This document shows positions 49,501 to 61,900 of a stretch of DNA of 64,000 nt, piece by piece; the first letter of the stretch is position 1, and every line of letters starts with the position of its first letter. A model generated the notes under the pieces. The model was not told the origin of the DNA. It searched no databases and worked only from the letters and a program-made list of their open reading frames with translations. Location of the stretch: NCBI RefSeq assembly GCF_000002425.4, contig NC_037263.1, positions 5,704,959 through 5,768,958 of the forward strand. The letters are read 5' to 3'. Origin of the DNA: Physcomitrium patens. Lineage: Eukaryota > Streptophyta > Bryopsida > Funariales > Funariaceae. The translations under genes were made by a program, and so were the position numbers.

Positions 49501-50105
49501 AAGATTCCTTCAATCTCTACTCTAATATGTATTAAGTATTAAAAATCTTCTTGAGAAGTTTCTATGTTACTTAAAAACAAAGCAATCCTAAGATCCTTCT
49601 TAAAAAACTTCTTTAATCCTCCTAGAATTTTCTAGAATCTATTGGAATATTTTTAAAACCATCTAAATTCTTCTAAAATATTCTTAGAATGTTTTTAAAA
49701 TCTTCTAGTTTGTAATAAATACTTGATAAAGTTTGGAAAGAACCTACTCAATACAAAGGGAACTATGACAACACACACCTCAAGCAACTCCACCTTTTAT
49801 ATGTCTTACATCCTAGCATACAAGTTTTACTTGCCTTCTTGTTGCTAAAGTAATAATTCATGATAAATACAATTATACACTTACAAAATGGTGGTGCTAC
49901 CCATCAATAAACAATTTGGCAAAGTGACAAATCACAAGGTGGTGTCTTCATGTTTTCTCTTTATAAATCCAACCTCCTTTTTAAATTGATCAATAGTAGA
50001 AAAAAAATTGGATGCTTTGAGCACTCATCTTCATAAAGCAACCATTGTCACTTCTACTACTTATGTTCCATTCATTATTGATGCAATACTTGCAATAAGA
50101 AGGGG

Positions 50106-50348
50106 TGTTGGAATAATAATAATCCTTGTTATTACCTCACATCCATCCATGGATGAAGTCTTACATAGATAGATGTATACGTCAGATTACATGTTGAGAT
50201 TCTTTTCTTACAAATCTCAAATAGTATGCTTATATATTGTACATCCATAATGATAACAAATTAAGCATGCATTATTTTATGTTTCCTTTTGAATCCATTG
50301 ATTCTTCTCATTATTCCTCAAAATACAATAATTGGGTGGATCCCAACA
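50106..50348 (+). repeat. 3' LTR of element A (243 bases)
   Basis: Bounded by TGTTGG and CCAACA, preceded by the polypurine tract AATAAGAAGGGG. Its first 90 or so bases match 30601-30690, which identifies the far end of the same element about 20 kb away. Confidence 0.82.
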
Positions 50349-51061
50349 AAATAAAGTTGTTGTTACTAATTTCTATTGTTTAGATTTGGATAAACTTTCA
50401 GTTTATGATAAGCATGAGTCGTAATACCAACCCGGAGTTGTTAATAACTTGATGCCATTTTGAGCTACTGAGGAAAAATGGGAACTATCAAGGCTTATAA
50501 AATAAATCTAATACAGTGAGAGGATCATAAGAATATTGCATCATTGAAGCTCTTTTAGATATAAAATAAGGTGTATAAAATAATGATTCGGTATTTAATA
50601 AGATATATTCAGCTAATAAGGTGTAGTTAGTTATCTTGGTAAGTGGAATAGAATATAGATAGCAAAAAAAACCATAGGATATAAAAAAGGAATAACCATT
50701 ACATAAAATATTAGAGATTTTTTAATAATAAATTAATATTATACGTTCCAAATAGAGACAAAAGTGCAACATATGGTTTATATACAAGTTAATATAAGGT
50801 ATTATAATGTATTAAGTATTTAATTAAATTTAATATTTTTTATTATTCATATAAAATATGTCAACATCTTAAGTTTAATTTTTTATTACATAATATTTTT
50901 TAAAAACTTTGTTCTTAAACTATTTTTTGAAACAATTATATAAATACCAAAAATTAAAAGTAGAAATATGGATAGTGACCACTTTATAACAACTTGTAAT
51001 TAAAAGTATTAGATAGAAGATTTTTTAAAAAATATAGTATAGTTGGAAAGATTGACACAAA

Positions 51062-51095
<34 letters not shown>

Positions 51096-52610
51096 AAGAG
51101 AATCATAAATAAGTATATAACAATAAAATAATAAATTCCAAATATATACAATTCAATAGTTATAGGTTCATTGATTTTTTATATTTATTGATTATAGATA
51201 TAAATAAATAAATAAATAAACAAATATCTAAGGTCTTTTGATGGATATTATTGTATGATTGATTGTAAATTTAAATTTAAATTTAACATATTTTCAAGCA
51301 AAATTTTTTTATAAAATTCAAAAAGATTTATAAAAAAAATAACTTTTTTCAAATAAAATGATATCTCATGCCTATACATGAATTAAAAAAACAAATAACA
51401 TAATTAAAAATACAAAGGAAGCTAAGTATATTAGTCAATATAATAAGAAAATAAATTACATCTTTCATCAACATGAATTTTTCTTCTTGTTTAATCTTGA
51501 AGATATTTTGGCCAATTTCAATCCGTGGGCATGTGGCTGTAATACGTGATTGAGCATTTGAAAATTATGTAAACTTCACTTTGCTAAGATTGAGCTCAAA
51601 TCAACTTGATCGATAGAAGAGAATGGAAATTGGCGACATTGAAGGACCAATTTTGTAATTGACTTTTCATCTTCTAAGAAAGTCCAAATGACATAAAAAA
51701 CTAAAAAAAACCATCACAATTGTAATAAAAATAAAATCCATTATCCTTAAAATGGAGATTGTGAAATAAGACAACTACACTTCCAAGAACTAAAACTAGC
51801 TTTGAATGCCTAATCTCTGAAAGGCATTTGGCATCGGCAGGGTGACTGACAGCAGTGCAATGTTGACAAACTAGCAAAATTACAGTATAAAAACCCTCCA
51901 CATAAGTGCTCTGAGTTATGAACGAAGACAAAAATCAATTTCGGAACGTTAGCTGCAATTAAAGCTTCTTGAAGCCCCTCCTCTTCCTGACAGTTTGCCT
52001 TGCTTAAGCACCTAAGCTTCTGGAAGACTCACAGAATCGTCAAAGAACAGGTCCCTGATAAGGGAATTCTTCGCCAACCTGAGCAACTGCGCCCTCGAGA
52101 TGTTAGAAGATACAATAATTTACGATATTAAAACCCGAAAAATCTTCAAATTGTCGACAAATTTCAGAAAAGTGCCTCCTGGTGTCTATCACAGTGGGAT
52201 AAAAACGCACAGCTCCGGATGCCACATTGCTTCCCAAGTTAAAACCAAAACAGGCAATGCAGCACCAATTGTGAGGATCTTGCTGGCCAAAAGAGACCCA
52301 AAAGTACTTCTCCTCGACAATGACAACATTGTGGGATGCAGCCAAGAATACTCGTCCTCACGTTCAAGTTACTGGTTTCCTGCGGTTTTCACAGTCTTCA
52401 CATGCTCTAATGGAACAAAGTCTAAAGCCAATCCCACCGGAAAATCTGCAATCTAATACTGGATTGCTACCCCATTATCCTCTTTGATTTCTGTTTGTCA
52501 CTCCAATGTACTTTCAAAACGTATGTACACCATTTCATCAATCATTTGATGTGAAATGAAACTGTTGAGCATTACAGACTCCCATAGAAAGGGCAGTTAC
52601 TCTGGGGTTC
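50349..52610. other. AT-rich DNA, then probable 3' untranslated region of the carrier gene
   Basis: To about 51500 the sequence is AT-rich and non-coding with a (TA)n tract at 51068-51092. From about 51700 composition becomes balanced, and this part probably includes the 3' untranslated region of the minus-strand carrier gene that ends at 52611. A plus-strand frame of 118 codons (52100-52456) has no family resemblance and is not called. Confidence 0.45.
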
Positions 52611-55600
52611 TTATCTGGACTTCTCCTTTTCTCCTACAGCTTGAACTGCTTTCTCCTCATTTTCCATGGCTCGCTTAGCTAACTCATAACCGGCAAAGTT
52701 CATGGCTCCAAGAGGCGCAATCCAAAAGAAACGTGGAATTGCTCCCTTAAAAAGAGCCAAAAGACCCTCATCCTTCACTATGGCAACCATGATAGCACCC
52801 ATGGTGGATGGCATGCCGGGACCTGCAGTCATAGTTCTCGTCTTCATTACATCAAAGGGCGTTGTGGCAATGGCCGCGAGACCTCCAGAGAGACCACCAA
52901 TAGCGATTGTTTCCCATGGTTGCAGCTCCCTGTCCAGTACTTTTTGAACAACCTGGACAGCCAAAGTTTTCGTCAGTAAGATATTTTCATGACACGAAAT
53001 CTCTAGTAAATACTCATGTGGTTGGGGAGTATGACTCACCTTCTTGGCTTCCTCGTAGATGCTCATACCAGCAACGTAAAATGGAACTTCTCTACACAAA
53101 GTCACTCCTGTTCCTCTGAAAAAACCTTTCAAGCCATCTCTTTGAAACGTTCCCACAATAGCTTCCCCTACACTGTTGTACAAGCCAGCTTGCAGTCGCT
53201 GCTTCAATACCTCGCACGGAATTCGGACAGCAGTCCCAATTACAGTGCTGGTGAAGGAAGACAAAGATTGCACCTGTTGACGTATGTTTTAGTACACCGA
53301 AACATTTCAAAGATTTTGTGCATATGTAGTTATGCTAAGTGATGTTAAGGAAATGCACAAAACGCCTTGCTTGAACTACATGATACACACCTGAAGATCA
53401 GAAAGTTCTGGTCCCATGTTTTTTAAGAGTAGCTTGCTGGCTTCCAAAACACCTGTGCGAATTCCATGACTGGCACATTCCAGAAAACTACGTGAGCTTC
53501 CCACTTAAATATATTGTCATCTAAAGCCCAACTTTTTCAAATTGCAATAGCCATATAAGGAAGTAAAATAAATAAAATAAGCACGGCTACCGAAGTATTA
53601 AACATGATCCTTCACCTGGTGAATTGACCTAGAATTGCTGGAATAGACCCACGGTACATGCCTCGAATACCGATCTGAGGCAGCTTCGCAATTACCTCTG
53701 GAAAGGACGAGGTGGATGCCTGGACCCTCGTCTACAAAACCAAAACACGTTCATTGAGTATCCAAGGCATCTCTGTTTGAGACAGAAGTGAAAAATCGAA
53801 TAATTTAAGACCTGCAGACTCATTAAAGTACGATTTAAACATGGTAACTGCTCCAACGGATACTCTCTATTACCAACATTAAATGCAAAAGACAAACAAC
53901 AATTTCATTAATCGATACCTGCAATCCGGCAAAACCCACTATTAAATACTCACATTTCCATATTGTCGGATCAGAGAACGTTATGTCTCAGCTGCCAAGA
54001 TCAAAACTACTGCACTAGACTATGACTTGATTTCCTTTTAAAACAACTCACCTTAACAGTATCAAGTGGATGTAACATGGAAGTCGTGAGAGCACTCGCC
54101 ATTCCTCCAGCTAAAGCAGACTTCAGAACTGAGCCAGCTGCGATGTCGACAGGAGGAGCCATAGGCACCACAGTCGCTGCTTCGAACCACACCATCCTAA
54201 ACATTAAGATACACGCACATAAAGATAAGACATCAGCACCATCAAAACCTAGTCTTATAGAACTATACACACGATTAAGAACTATACAGAAGAAATTAGG
54301 AAATTAAAGAACACAAGTTGATACTAAAGGGAAACGCACCGTGGGTCATCTCCAAGACGCTCTGGTGGAAGCAAAAGCATAAAGTTCCGAAATTGACCAT
54401 AAGCAATTGAACCCTCTGTATCAACGTTCAAGAACTTCATCATAGCTGCTGCATTACCATCTGTTGCAGGCAACCCCGCATTTCTCAAGGAAACAAGCAC
54501 CTGATTCTTCTGTAGAGTACCCGACTTACTTAAACTTAGTGTCGTGAAAGCACGCAGCATCTGCGGCTCCTTTTGTTCCATCAACACGTGAAATTCGCTC
54601 CAACCAATTGATTTCGCAAACCAGTGCCTCCGAGTCCTACGCAAAAACTCCTTGGCATAACGCTGAGGTAATCTTCGCTTCTTCATAGCTACTTCAAGAT
54701 CTTCAAGAGTCACCTGCCCATCACCATCGCGATCCAACTCATCGAACAACCTTCTACCTACAGAATACGATAACCCTTGTTAGCAGAGAGAACAATACAA
54801 TCATCACCGACCTGACTAGCAACACTGTCTTTCGAATATCCTGCTGCAAACAACACTATAAAAGTAACAGTCATGTATTCTTTTTTGAGGGAGCTTCTCT
54901 TTCTACAATTATGTGACATAAGTGCCCTCTTCACACTCTCCAACATCTATGCTAAGCGATTTAAAATACTTACCCTCGGCTTCCGTGTATCTAAAAAAGT
55001 CTTGCACTGACGTCAACTTCTTCTTGTCCGGGTAGTCCGTTGAGCTTCTAGTCATATTAGACACTCGATCCACAAGATCCTGCACGCCCTCCTTCACGCC
55101 TAGAGTAGCCAAGGATGACCGTAACCCATTTATGTTAAGCAGCTTCACCTGAATAGGCTGTAATCCTGAGCTTTTTTCCCTTTCACTCGGTTGACTCGGA
55201 TTTTTCGATTTTTCTATCAAATTTCCCATTTCAACTACATCTTCTCTTCCTTCAACAGACACAACAACAGCGCCAGCTGAGCCACCATCGGGCTCCCCTT
55301 GCAGCCTAGCAAACCCTAGTGTCGCTATCCTGGAAGGCCTCAACCTTTTTACATCACTTTCAACTAGATTGCCCACTGCGGACGTCCTAAACTGCATGAA
55401 ATTGGCCAAGGAAAAGTCCAAGAAAGGCCTCTTAGCTGCTTTCCTAGAGGATAAGTCATGGCCTTCTTCTTCGAGATGGCCGCAGTTGCACACTAACAAG
55501 CGATTCCTTTTACGATCGCATTTAGCTACAGAATACTGCGAAGCAAGTCTTTTGTTTAAGTGCTGGGAGAGAAACCCTAGAACAGGAATTTGCATCAGAC

Positions 55601-56378
55601 GATGGTGTAAATGCTTATTCTCTGAATGAACCAAAACCTGTTTGGAAGTGCAACAACTTGTCAACTTCGACACATCACTATGAAGGATATTAACGGCAGA
55701 GTTCCGTTTCTCCCCCTGTTTGGAATTGTGTCTGAGCATCATAGACATCACCATAATGGATACATTGATGATACCCTCAAACCCAGGATCCCGGCTATTA
55801 ATTTTACTCTCCAGCTTCCCTTTAGCGCAACAGCAACGACAAGTGGCACATCGCTCGCCTCGACTGCCATTGAAATCTGCAATTGAGAAATCCTGCATTC
55901 TAAATTTTAGAAGCGATTGTGCCGCAGACTTGCTTTCTGCGTCCCAAGAATCTTGGCGAGCCTGACAAGAACTGCAGGTCGATAATTGAGCCCTGTCATT
56001 AAGATCTACACCTCCAGAAAAGCCGGAACTTGGAAACGAAAGACCGAAGAACGTTTTCGAAGGATTATGATGCTTCGCCAATGGCTCCACCTGATTGCTG
56101 CAGCTGCAAGTACAGTGATTATTTTCTCTCTCGTTATAACTCCCTTGCCGGAAGAACGTCAACACGGCCGGCGGCACCCCTTTCTTCGCCGACATGAATG
56201 CTGAAACGAGGGAGTTGAGCGGGTGCTCGTTCCCCAAATTCGTCGAAATTGACGCTACACAAGGCAAGGATGGAGGTCTAGGCATTTGTAAAACCGCCAA
56301 TGACTTTTGAACGTTATGACAATGGAGTGCCAGGACGACAATTGGGTTCCACCCTCCAGCCTGCTCCTGCATCTCCAT
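52611..56378 (-). CDS. mitochondrial-carrier-family protein with EF-hand, SAMTL-like
   Basis: Seven-exon gene: 54974-56378, 54340-54757, 54052-54196, 53616-53731, 53391-53469, 53040-53273, 52611-52952, read on minus. All introns are GT-AG, phases match and the total is 2739 bases (912 residues), close to Arabidopsis SAMTL (At2g35800). The N-terminal 470 residues are Cys-rich and lack membrane spans, with a conserved GVPPAVLTFF near residue 68. An EF-hand loop DRDGDGQVTLED follows at about 475, with a second degenerate one. Three Solcar repeats then fill the C-terminal 300 residues, each with its signature: HPLDTVKTRVQ, IPCEVLKQRLQ, TPFDVMKTRTM. By homology it moves a metabolite, suggested to be S-adenosylmethionine, across a mitochondrial or plastid inner membrane under calcium control; substrate and organelle are inference. 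Start at ATG 56378; an internal Met at residue 32 is an alternative. The strong match to land-plant relatives indicates a functional host gene. Confidence 0.92.
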
Positions 56379-58962
56379 GTCTCCTCCCAAATCCTATCAA
56401 TGCTCCAATCCAAGCACAAGATCTCTTCACCACTTCGCTCACTTATCAAACCACAATCAACCCTCAACTGATTGAAAAGACTACCACCAATCTTGTCATC
56501 ACTACACTACCTCCCACCTCCTAATCCACCTTCAATGACAAACTCAAGCAATTCAGATGCCCAGCACACCACCACCATCACCCCTCCCACAATTCACCAT
56601 TACTCCAACAACGTCTGCTGCACCTTCTCCACTTCATCCGCCACTCTCTGCCTCCATTCACAACCCAAACCCGTCTCTCAGGTTCAAACCCTAACGCCGC
56701 TCCAGCTCAATGATCTTCCCACCACTCCCCCACCATCACCAATCCATCGATGAGTTTCCTCAATCCTCCTATGTTCACTGCTGACCCATTATCTCGAACT
56801 CGACAGAATCACTCCATCCTTCAGCAAGTGTAAAGTAATCAGATAGAGCGAGCAAGGGACAATAGAAAGCAGCTTGACATGAGAATAGAGAGGGACATGC
56901 GATTCACGAGGGGCAGTTGATGTTGTGGTAGCAGGAGCGGACTAGAGTCTGCCTGCGGGAGTAGGTGCCATACCTTCCAGCTCCTCTGCCAATGTGGAAG
57001 ACTCATCCTCATCTTTATCCTCTTTCTCTGGCCTGTCTTGAGCCTCTGCCGCGTCCCTTTCCAGGACCTTTCCAATCTGCTCCTCGTCAATTAAGTCTTC
57101 TCGTACCGATCACCTTTAATAAATTCCTCTGTAGGGTACAGTTTCATCAAATTTGAGGGAAGTGTGCAGGTTCGATACAACCGGAGCTGAAGGTTCGATG
57201 ATCAGAGCGACAGGCATTAAGAGTTGAAATTTTAAAAATCCTCTCGATGCGTCATAATCTGAAGACCATGAAAAGGACGACGGGGGTGTGTGTTCAATCT
57301 GTTGATTGGCTGTGACGGAGACAGAGGTTCCGTTATGACGGAACAGTGGCTACAAGAGGGGGTAAGGATGCCTTCAGAAGCTGGGGCCGGAATCTAAAAC
57401 GAGATTAGATCATGAGAATTTCCACCAAAAAAAGGACCTGGAGAGAATCCTTGACAGCTAATACAATGGCACCAGCGAAACAGCAATTTTAGAAAATGAA
57501 AGCAGAAGAGACACAGAGACGACACTAGATTACAGCCAAGAGGAATCTTAAGAGAGAAGCCGTGGAGTGTGATTACAGATGAGGTGACTGATGGGTCGAC
57601 AAACAGTTGCAGAATCTGAGATAATAATTTACAGATTACGGTAAAAATTTAAACAAAAGACAGTACGGGCTTTCATCACATTTGCACGCCAAAGAAAATC
57701 ACATATGTTGGACATTTTGAGGGAGAGGCACTTGCATCTGGTAAGCTGCGAAAACCTGCTACATTAAATTGCGGGAACACCCAGTGTAAGAGTTTAATTT
57801 GGGGGATTTGGCAGGATGCGACAAGACACCTCCCTGCCCACGTACCGGGGAAGGGTGTGCTGCGAATAGACGTCGCCAAAGGCCGTCCATCCCATACAAG
57901 AATTTGAGCAGGGTCCCAAACCCTCCGCCCTGTCCACGGGTGACGAGCTTGTGGGCGAGCTTGGGGATTACGAAGACTACTCTATCAAAATTTACATACA
58001 CAAGCACACCAACGACGAAACAGATGTGGATCGCCACTGAGGAAGATCGGATCGGCGACCAGCACTTGCTACGTGCAGTCAACCATGCACACCATGTTCC
58101 AAATTCGACACATTCGACTGCAGAAGTGAAGTAAAAATCCTACACAAATTCGGGGCCCTGCTCCCCGCCCGCTATCCCTCGTGAATGATAGTCCCCGCGG
58201 ATGTTCATCAACAGGACACCATCGGTTCCAGGGCACCAGGTGTCCTGTAAAAGCGAATTTAACATACACGAAAGTTAGTCATACGTAGAACAGAAAATAC
58301 ATGATAAAGGTTAACAGGCCCTACAATGGGGAGTTTGTTGGTCGGAAGGCGAAAAGCTTCTTCACTATAGCATTGTACTGAAAAAAATTGGAACACAATG
58401 CGTATAATACAAAGGCATAAAGTAGTTGCCCTATACAATTCGGAGACCAGCGTTCTCGTGTACCTAGGAAAGTAATGCGCAAACGTTCCATGCCATCAAT
58501 ACCAAAGCCAACAGCCATGACGTCTGAAGGACATGAATTCCCTCGCTGTTGGAGTAAGGATGTTGAGTGGGGGTGATCAGACATCACCTAAAAATTCAGA
58601 TCGAGTTATCAACAGCATAGGTGAAACTGCATCAATTTTCATCTTGAAAAACTTCTATACAAGAATCCAGGGTGCCACTGCAGTCATGAGGTAATCCACG
58701 AAGCCTGAACAGCTCATCCCATCACTTGTAGATATCCATGTGCGCCTTCTAAATGTCTTCCTTGAACATGCGCATCGTACCATTCTGAGCGCTTGAGTGG
58801 AGAATTCTCAACCAAGCTACTTGATCTTCAGCTCCCTTTCGCAGAGCATTCATTAGCTCTTATCGGAGGAGAAGACAATGAATGGGAAATAATTGCGGCT
58901 TCCATGATCTTGAGAAGCCCCAAAAGTACTGCCTTAACATAATCTCCAAAAGTCAAAATAGC
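56379..58962 (-). other. carrier-gene leader/promoter and POWERDRESS-like 3' flank
   Basis: The C-rich plus-strand sequence at 56390-56830 reads as the pyrimidine/purine-rich 5' leader and promoter of the carrier gene. From there to 58962 is the probable 3' untranslated region and flank of the upstream SANT-domain gene. Two codable stretches on the minus strand are unexplained: 56942-57103, and 58130-58590 with splice-like borders. No complete gene could be built from either. Confidence 0.4.
56686..56694. promoter_or_regulatory. telo-box
   Basis: AAACCCTAA, the interstitial telomere-repeat motif common in promoters and leaders of constitutively expressed plant genes. It lies about 310 bases upstream of the carrier start codon. 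Motif seen; role inferred from other plant promoters. Confidence 0.5.
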
Positions 58963-61900
58963 TCACCCCCACTGTCCAGGACCTGCAGAAATGGTAGGCA
59001 GTGAATTTATATGGGATGTAGGCTCCAAACCAATTCGACATTGATCTGCGTCTGGGCTTGATACATGTTCAATCGAACGGTTTTGACTTCCATCAAGAAA
59101 CGGACTTTCGGCAACGGCAGTGCCACAAACTGGTGTTTCCGATTGACCAGCACTCAATCCACTCTCACTATCACGGTGTTCGTCATTTCCTTGTAGACCT
59201 TGCTCGGGTGCCGAAACCAGGACTTGAGCATCAGTATGCTGACGATCTGATTGTGATGCTACAGATGTAGCAGCTTCTTGGGTACTAACAGAATCCGGTT
59301 CCTTCCCAGCAGCTTCTGTCACTCCAGATACCTGTAAGCTGTTTGTTGTACTCCATGCACCATACTGGCTCAACTTTCCTGACAGGTTAGTCATACCCGC
59401 CCACGGAACAAGCTGCCCGTCTGCAACGCTTGATGAAGCTCCTACTCGTCCAAATGCAGAAGGGAGAGATTCAGAAGACCTGAACCCCTTTGATAAGGTT
59501 CCAGTAGGAAATGTAACTGAGGTTGCCGGAGAAGATGTGCTAGGCTTGACAAATTCTTGCATTGAGCTTCCTGCAGTGCGTGGTACACTTGAGGGCAATG
59601 ATGGTGGTTTGGATAGGAGGGATTGGCCAAATAACTTAACATCCCAGGATTTCACTTGCTCCGAATCGCTTGATAATGTGGAAGTAGTGCTCTGCGCAGC
59701 ACCTTGCTGTTGACCAGAAGAAGTTGAATGCACTACACTCATCCGCTGATGGGAGTCATCTGCCACCATCTGCATGCTTCCCATACCTTCACAATCTGAA
59801 TCAGTGTCACTGTCCTGAACATCAAGTGTCTTCGCATGGTTCTTCAAGAGTCCAGCTGTACTACCAGCTGTCACTGCGGGATTGGTGCCAATTCCTAGTA
59901 ACAAAGAGTGACCCTGCTGATGCAATTGGATGTCTTGATTCCGTGAATTACACTGATTCTGAAAAACACCTTGAGATGGTGAACCTGCCAAATCTGACAA
60001 AGGCTTAGATATGGCTCCTCGAATAGGCTTCACTTTCAATATACCCCGTCCTTGCGGTAACTGCTGCTGCTGGAAATGCATGTGATTATGAATCCCCATC
60101 TCTTGATTCTGTGCTAGAGCCTGTTGGTGCTGTAATTGTTGTACAACTTGATGCAGCTGTTTCCAAATAAAGGTGCGATGGTCAGAATTTACTTCAATAA
60201 AATTGTGAACATTTTTCGTTCAAAACTTGCTATGGCATACACGTGCATCCAATTTTAAAAAGATATTACCTTCTTTTCAAGAGGCCGCACAGCCTGCAAT
60301 GTTTGCTGAGTTGCTTGTTGATGCTGCGGTAGAAGTGCTTGTGGAAGAGCAGCTTGTTGTTGTAAAAGAAGTGCCAGCTGCTTCTGAAGATGTTGCTGCT
60401 GAGCAAGCATCTGCAATATACAAATAATTTCTGTTATCAAAATGTAACCCATATTATGGATCTAAAATTTCGAAATTTCAGCCAAGGTTACATGCAAATT
60501 ATAGATATCTCAATGCAAGACGCAGTGAAGTTAATGACAAATATTTATTCAGGCAAAGTTCCAGAGAAGATAGAAAACAGGCAATGTACCAAATTTACCT
60601 GTTGCACTTGCTGAGCAACCTGATGAATGGCTGCTGGTGGCCCAGCTTGTGGTACCACGCCTTGAGATAGTCCCTGGAGGTCAGGATCACCTGTCATTGA
60701 TAAACCTGGATCAGAAAACTGCTGCAATACAACATCCCCATGATGAGAACGAGTCGCAACTGGGTTCGGTAATGAGGGCCTCTCTCCAGGTCGAAAGACT
60801 TGATGTCCATCCTGTGTAGTCCCCTGCAAAATAAGATAGATTCACATGTAATGCTTACCTTTACTGCACCAATTCAAATTCTATGATACGTTCTTCTCAC
60901 ATATTAGTACGTGATAAACCCAAAGAAATAATTTAATCTAAATCGGACTCTACCACAAAATCAAGAGGTAGAGATTCATAATCACATGCACTCCCAGCTG
61001 CTATGGGTACCGTTACGATGGTGTATCTTGAAAGTCAATCCCAAACAGGCGACTAGATGGAAGTACCTGGGAGTAGTTCGAAGTAGGCATTTGACGAACT
61101 GAGTGCATCCCATTGATATTTAGGGTATCCTGACCAACTGGTTGACTAGGAAAAGAACCAAAACGAGCTGCATACGGAAGGATGTCAACCCCAACACCAG
61201 CGGTTCCTGAAACTGATGAAGAACCAAGTAGACTATCTTCTTTATGATTACTATTATCGAACTCAGGAGGAGCCACATTGCCTCTGACCTTCTGTTTCAA
61301 AGGTAGTGCCAACTCTGCAGCTTTCCTTGTTGAATCGAACTCGTCAGCTTTGCGCTTACGATTTCCTACGTCACTCCGAGCCACATTCAAAAGCTTGTCA
61401 GAAGCAGGCAACCTTGATCTAGCTTTGGAGTTCTGAAAGTAGGTCTTGATCTGAGTCAATGATTTCGAAGGTAAACTCTCGTGCAGCAATGCCCAGTCTT
61501 TGCCATGTTCTTGCAAAATCACTGCAAACTTCTCCTTTTCTTCTTGCGTCCACGAAGTAGGTTCTCTCCGAGGCTTTGGCTCTCCGCCTACCACCTCTCT
61601 ACTTTTTCTCCCAGTGTGGGCATCAAGCATATCTTGAGGTCTTTCCCTGGTAGTTGGTTTGCATGATACTGTAGGATTCACCCTCTCCTTTAATTGTCGA
61701 GAGTTTCTTTCAGATGTCAAACTCAGGTTGACCTCCATTACAGAATGCGACGGAGGAGATGAAGTCGGTAGGCGAGCTGATTGCGATCGCGAGAATACAC
61801 TGACAGGCGAAGATTTAGTACAAATCTTGGCCTCGGATTTGCTTTTCTTTAACCCTGGAGCATCTGCTGACATTTCAGACATTCCAAGTAAGGCGGCTGC

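Larger units (their letters stand above)
40143..49715 (-). mobile_element. element C: degenerate Ty3/gypsy element, relative of D, inserted in A
   Basis: Minus-strand gypsy fossil whose left (3') LTR is split by element D into about 40143-40203 and 46592-46955. Its right (5') LTR is about 49349-49715. The LTRs are clearly alignable but diverged. The internal part (about 46956-49348) is only some 2.4 kb, so large parts are lost. What remains matches element D through the accessory-ORF, chromodomain and integrase region (about 47100-48900), and a short reverse-transcriptase piece follows (about 49150-49340). A T-rich run (about 46965-46975) is the polypurine tract read from the other strand. 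Broken many times; older than D, younger than A. Confidence 0.8.
30601..50348 (+). mobile_element. element A: old Ty1/copia LTR retrotransposon, host of nested insertions
   Basis: Plus-strand copia fossil split by insertions B and C. The 5' LTR is degenerate and recognisable only at its start (about 30601-30690), where it matches the 3' LTR (50106-50348). The 3' LTR has TGTTGG...CCAACA ends and is preceded by a polypurine tract (AATAAGAAGGGG). Inside, in order, are a gag region from about 30850, a CCHC zinc knuckle near 31615-31650, the protease/GAG-pre-integrase start (about 31800-31915), integrase-like sequence to about 33000, the start of reverse transcriptase (33060-33182), and after element B the RNase H end (38745-39230). 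Much of reverse transcriptase is absent. The element is broken many times over, and is the oldest in the block because both gypsy insertions interrupt it. No target duplication could be assigned. Confidence 0.85.

Noticed and set aside
52100-52456. 118-codon plus-strand frame downstream of the carrier gene
   Set aside because: No family resemblance, and a location expected for the 3' untranslated region of the minus-strand carrier gene.
55106-55119. 14-base match to the start of miR169 on the plus strand
   Set aside because: It lies antisense within the conserved coding exon of the carrier gene. The match stops after 14 bases and no fold-back partner is present, so it is chance.
57160-57200. 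Two GGTTCGAT motifs resembling a tRNA T-loop
   Set aside because: Neither is flanked by a complementary T-stem, and no acceptor or anticodon stem can be drawn.
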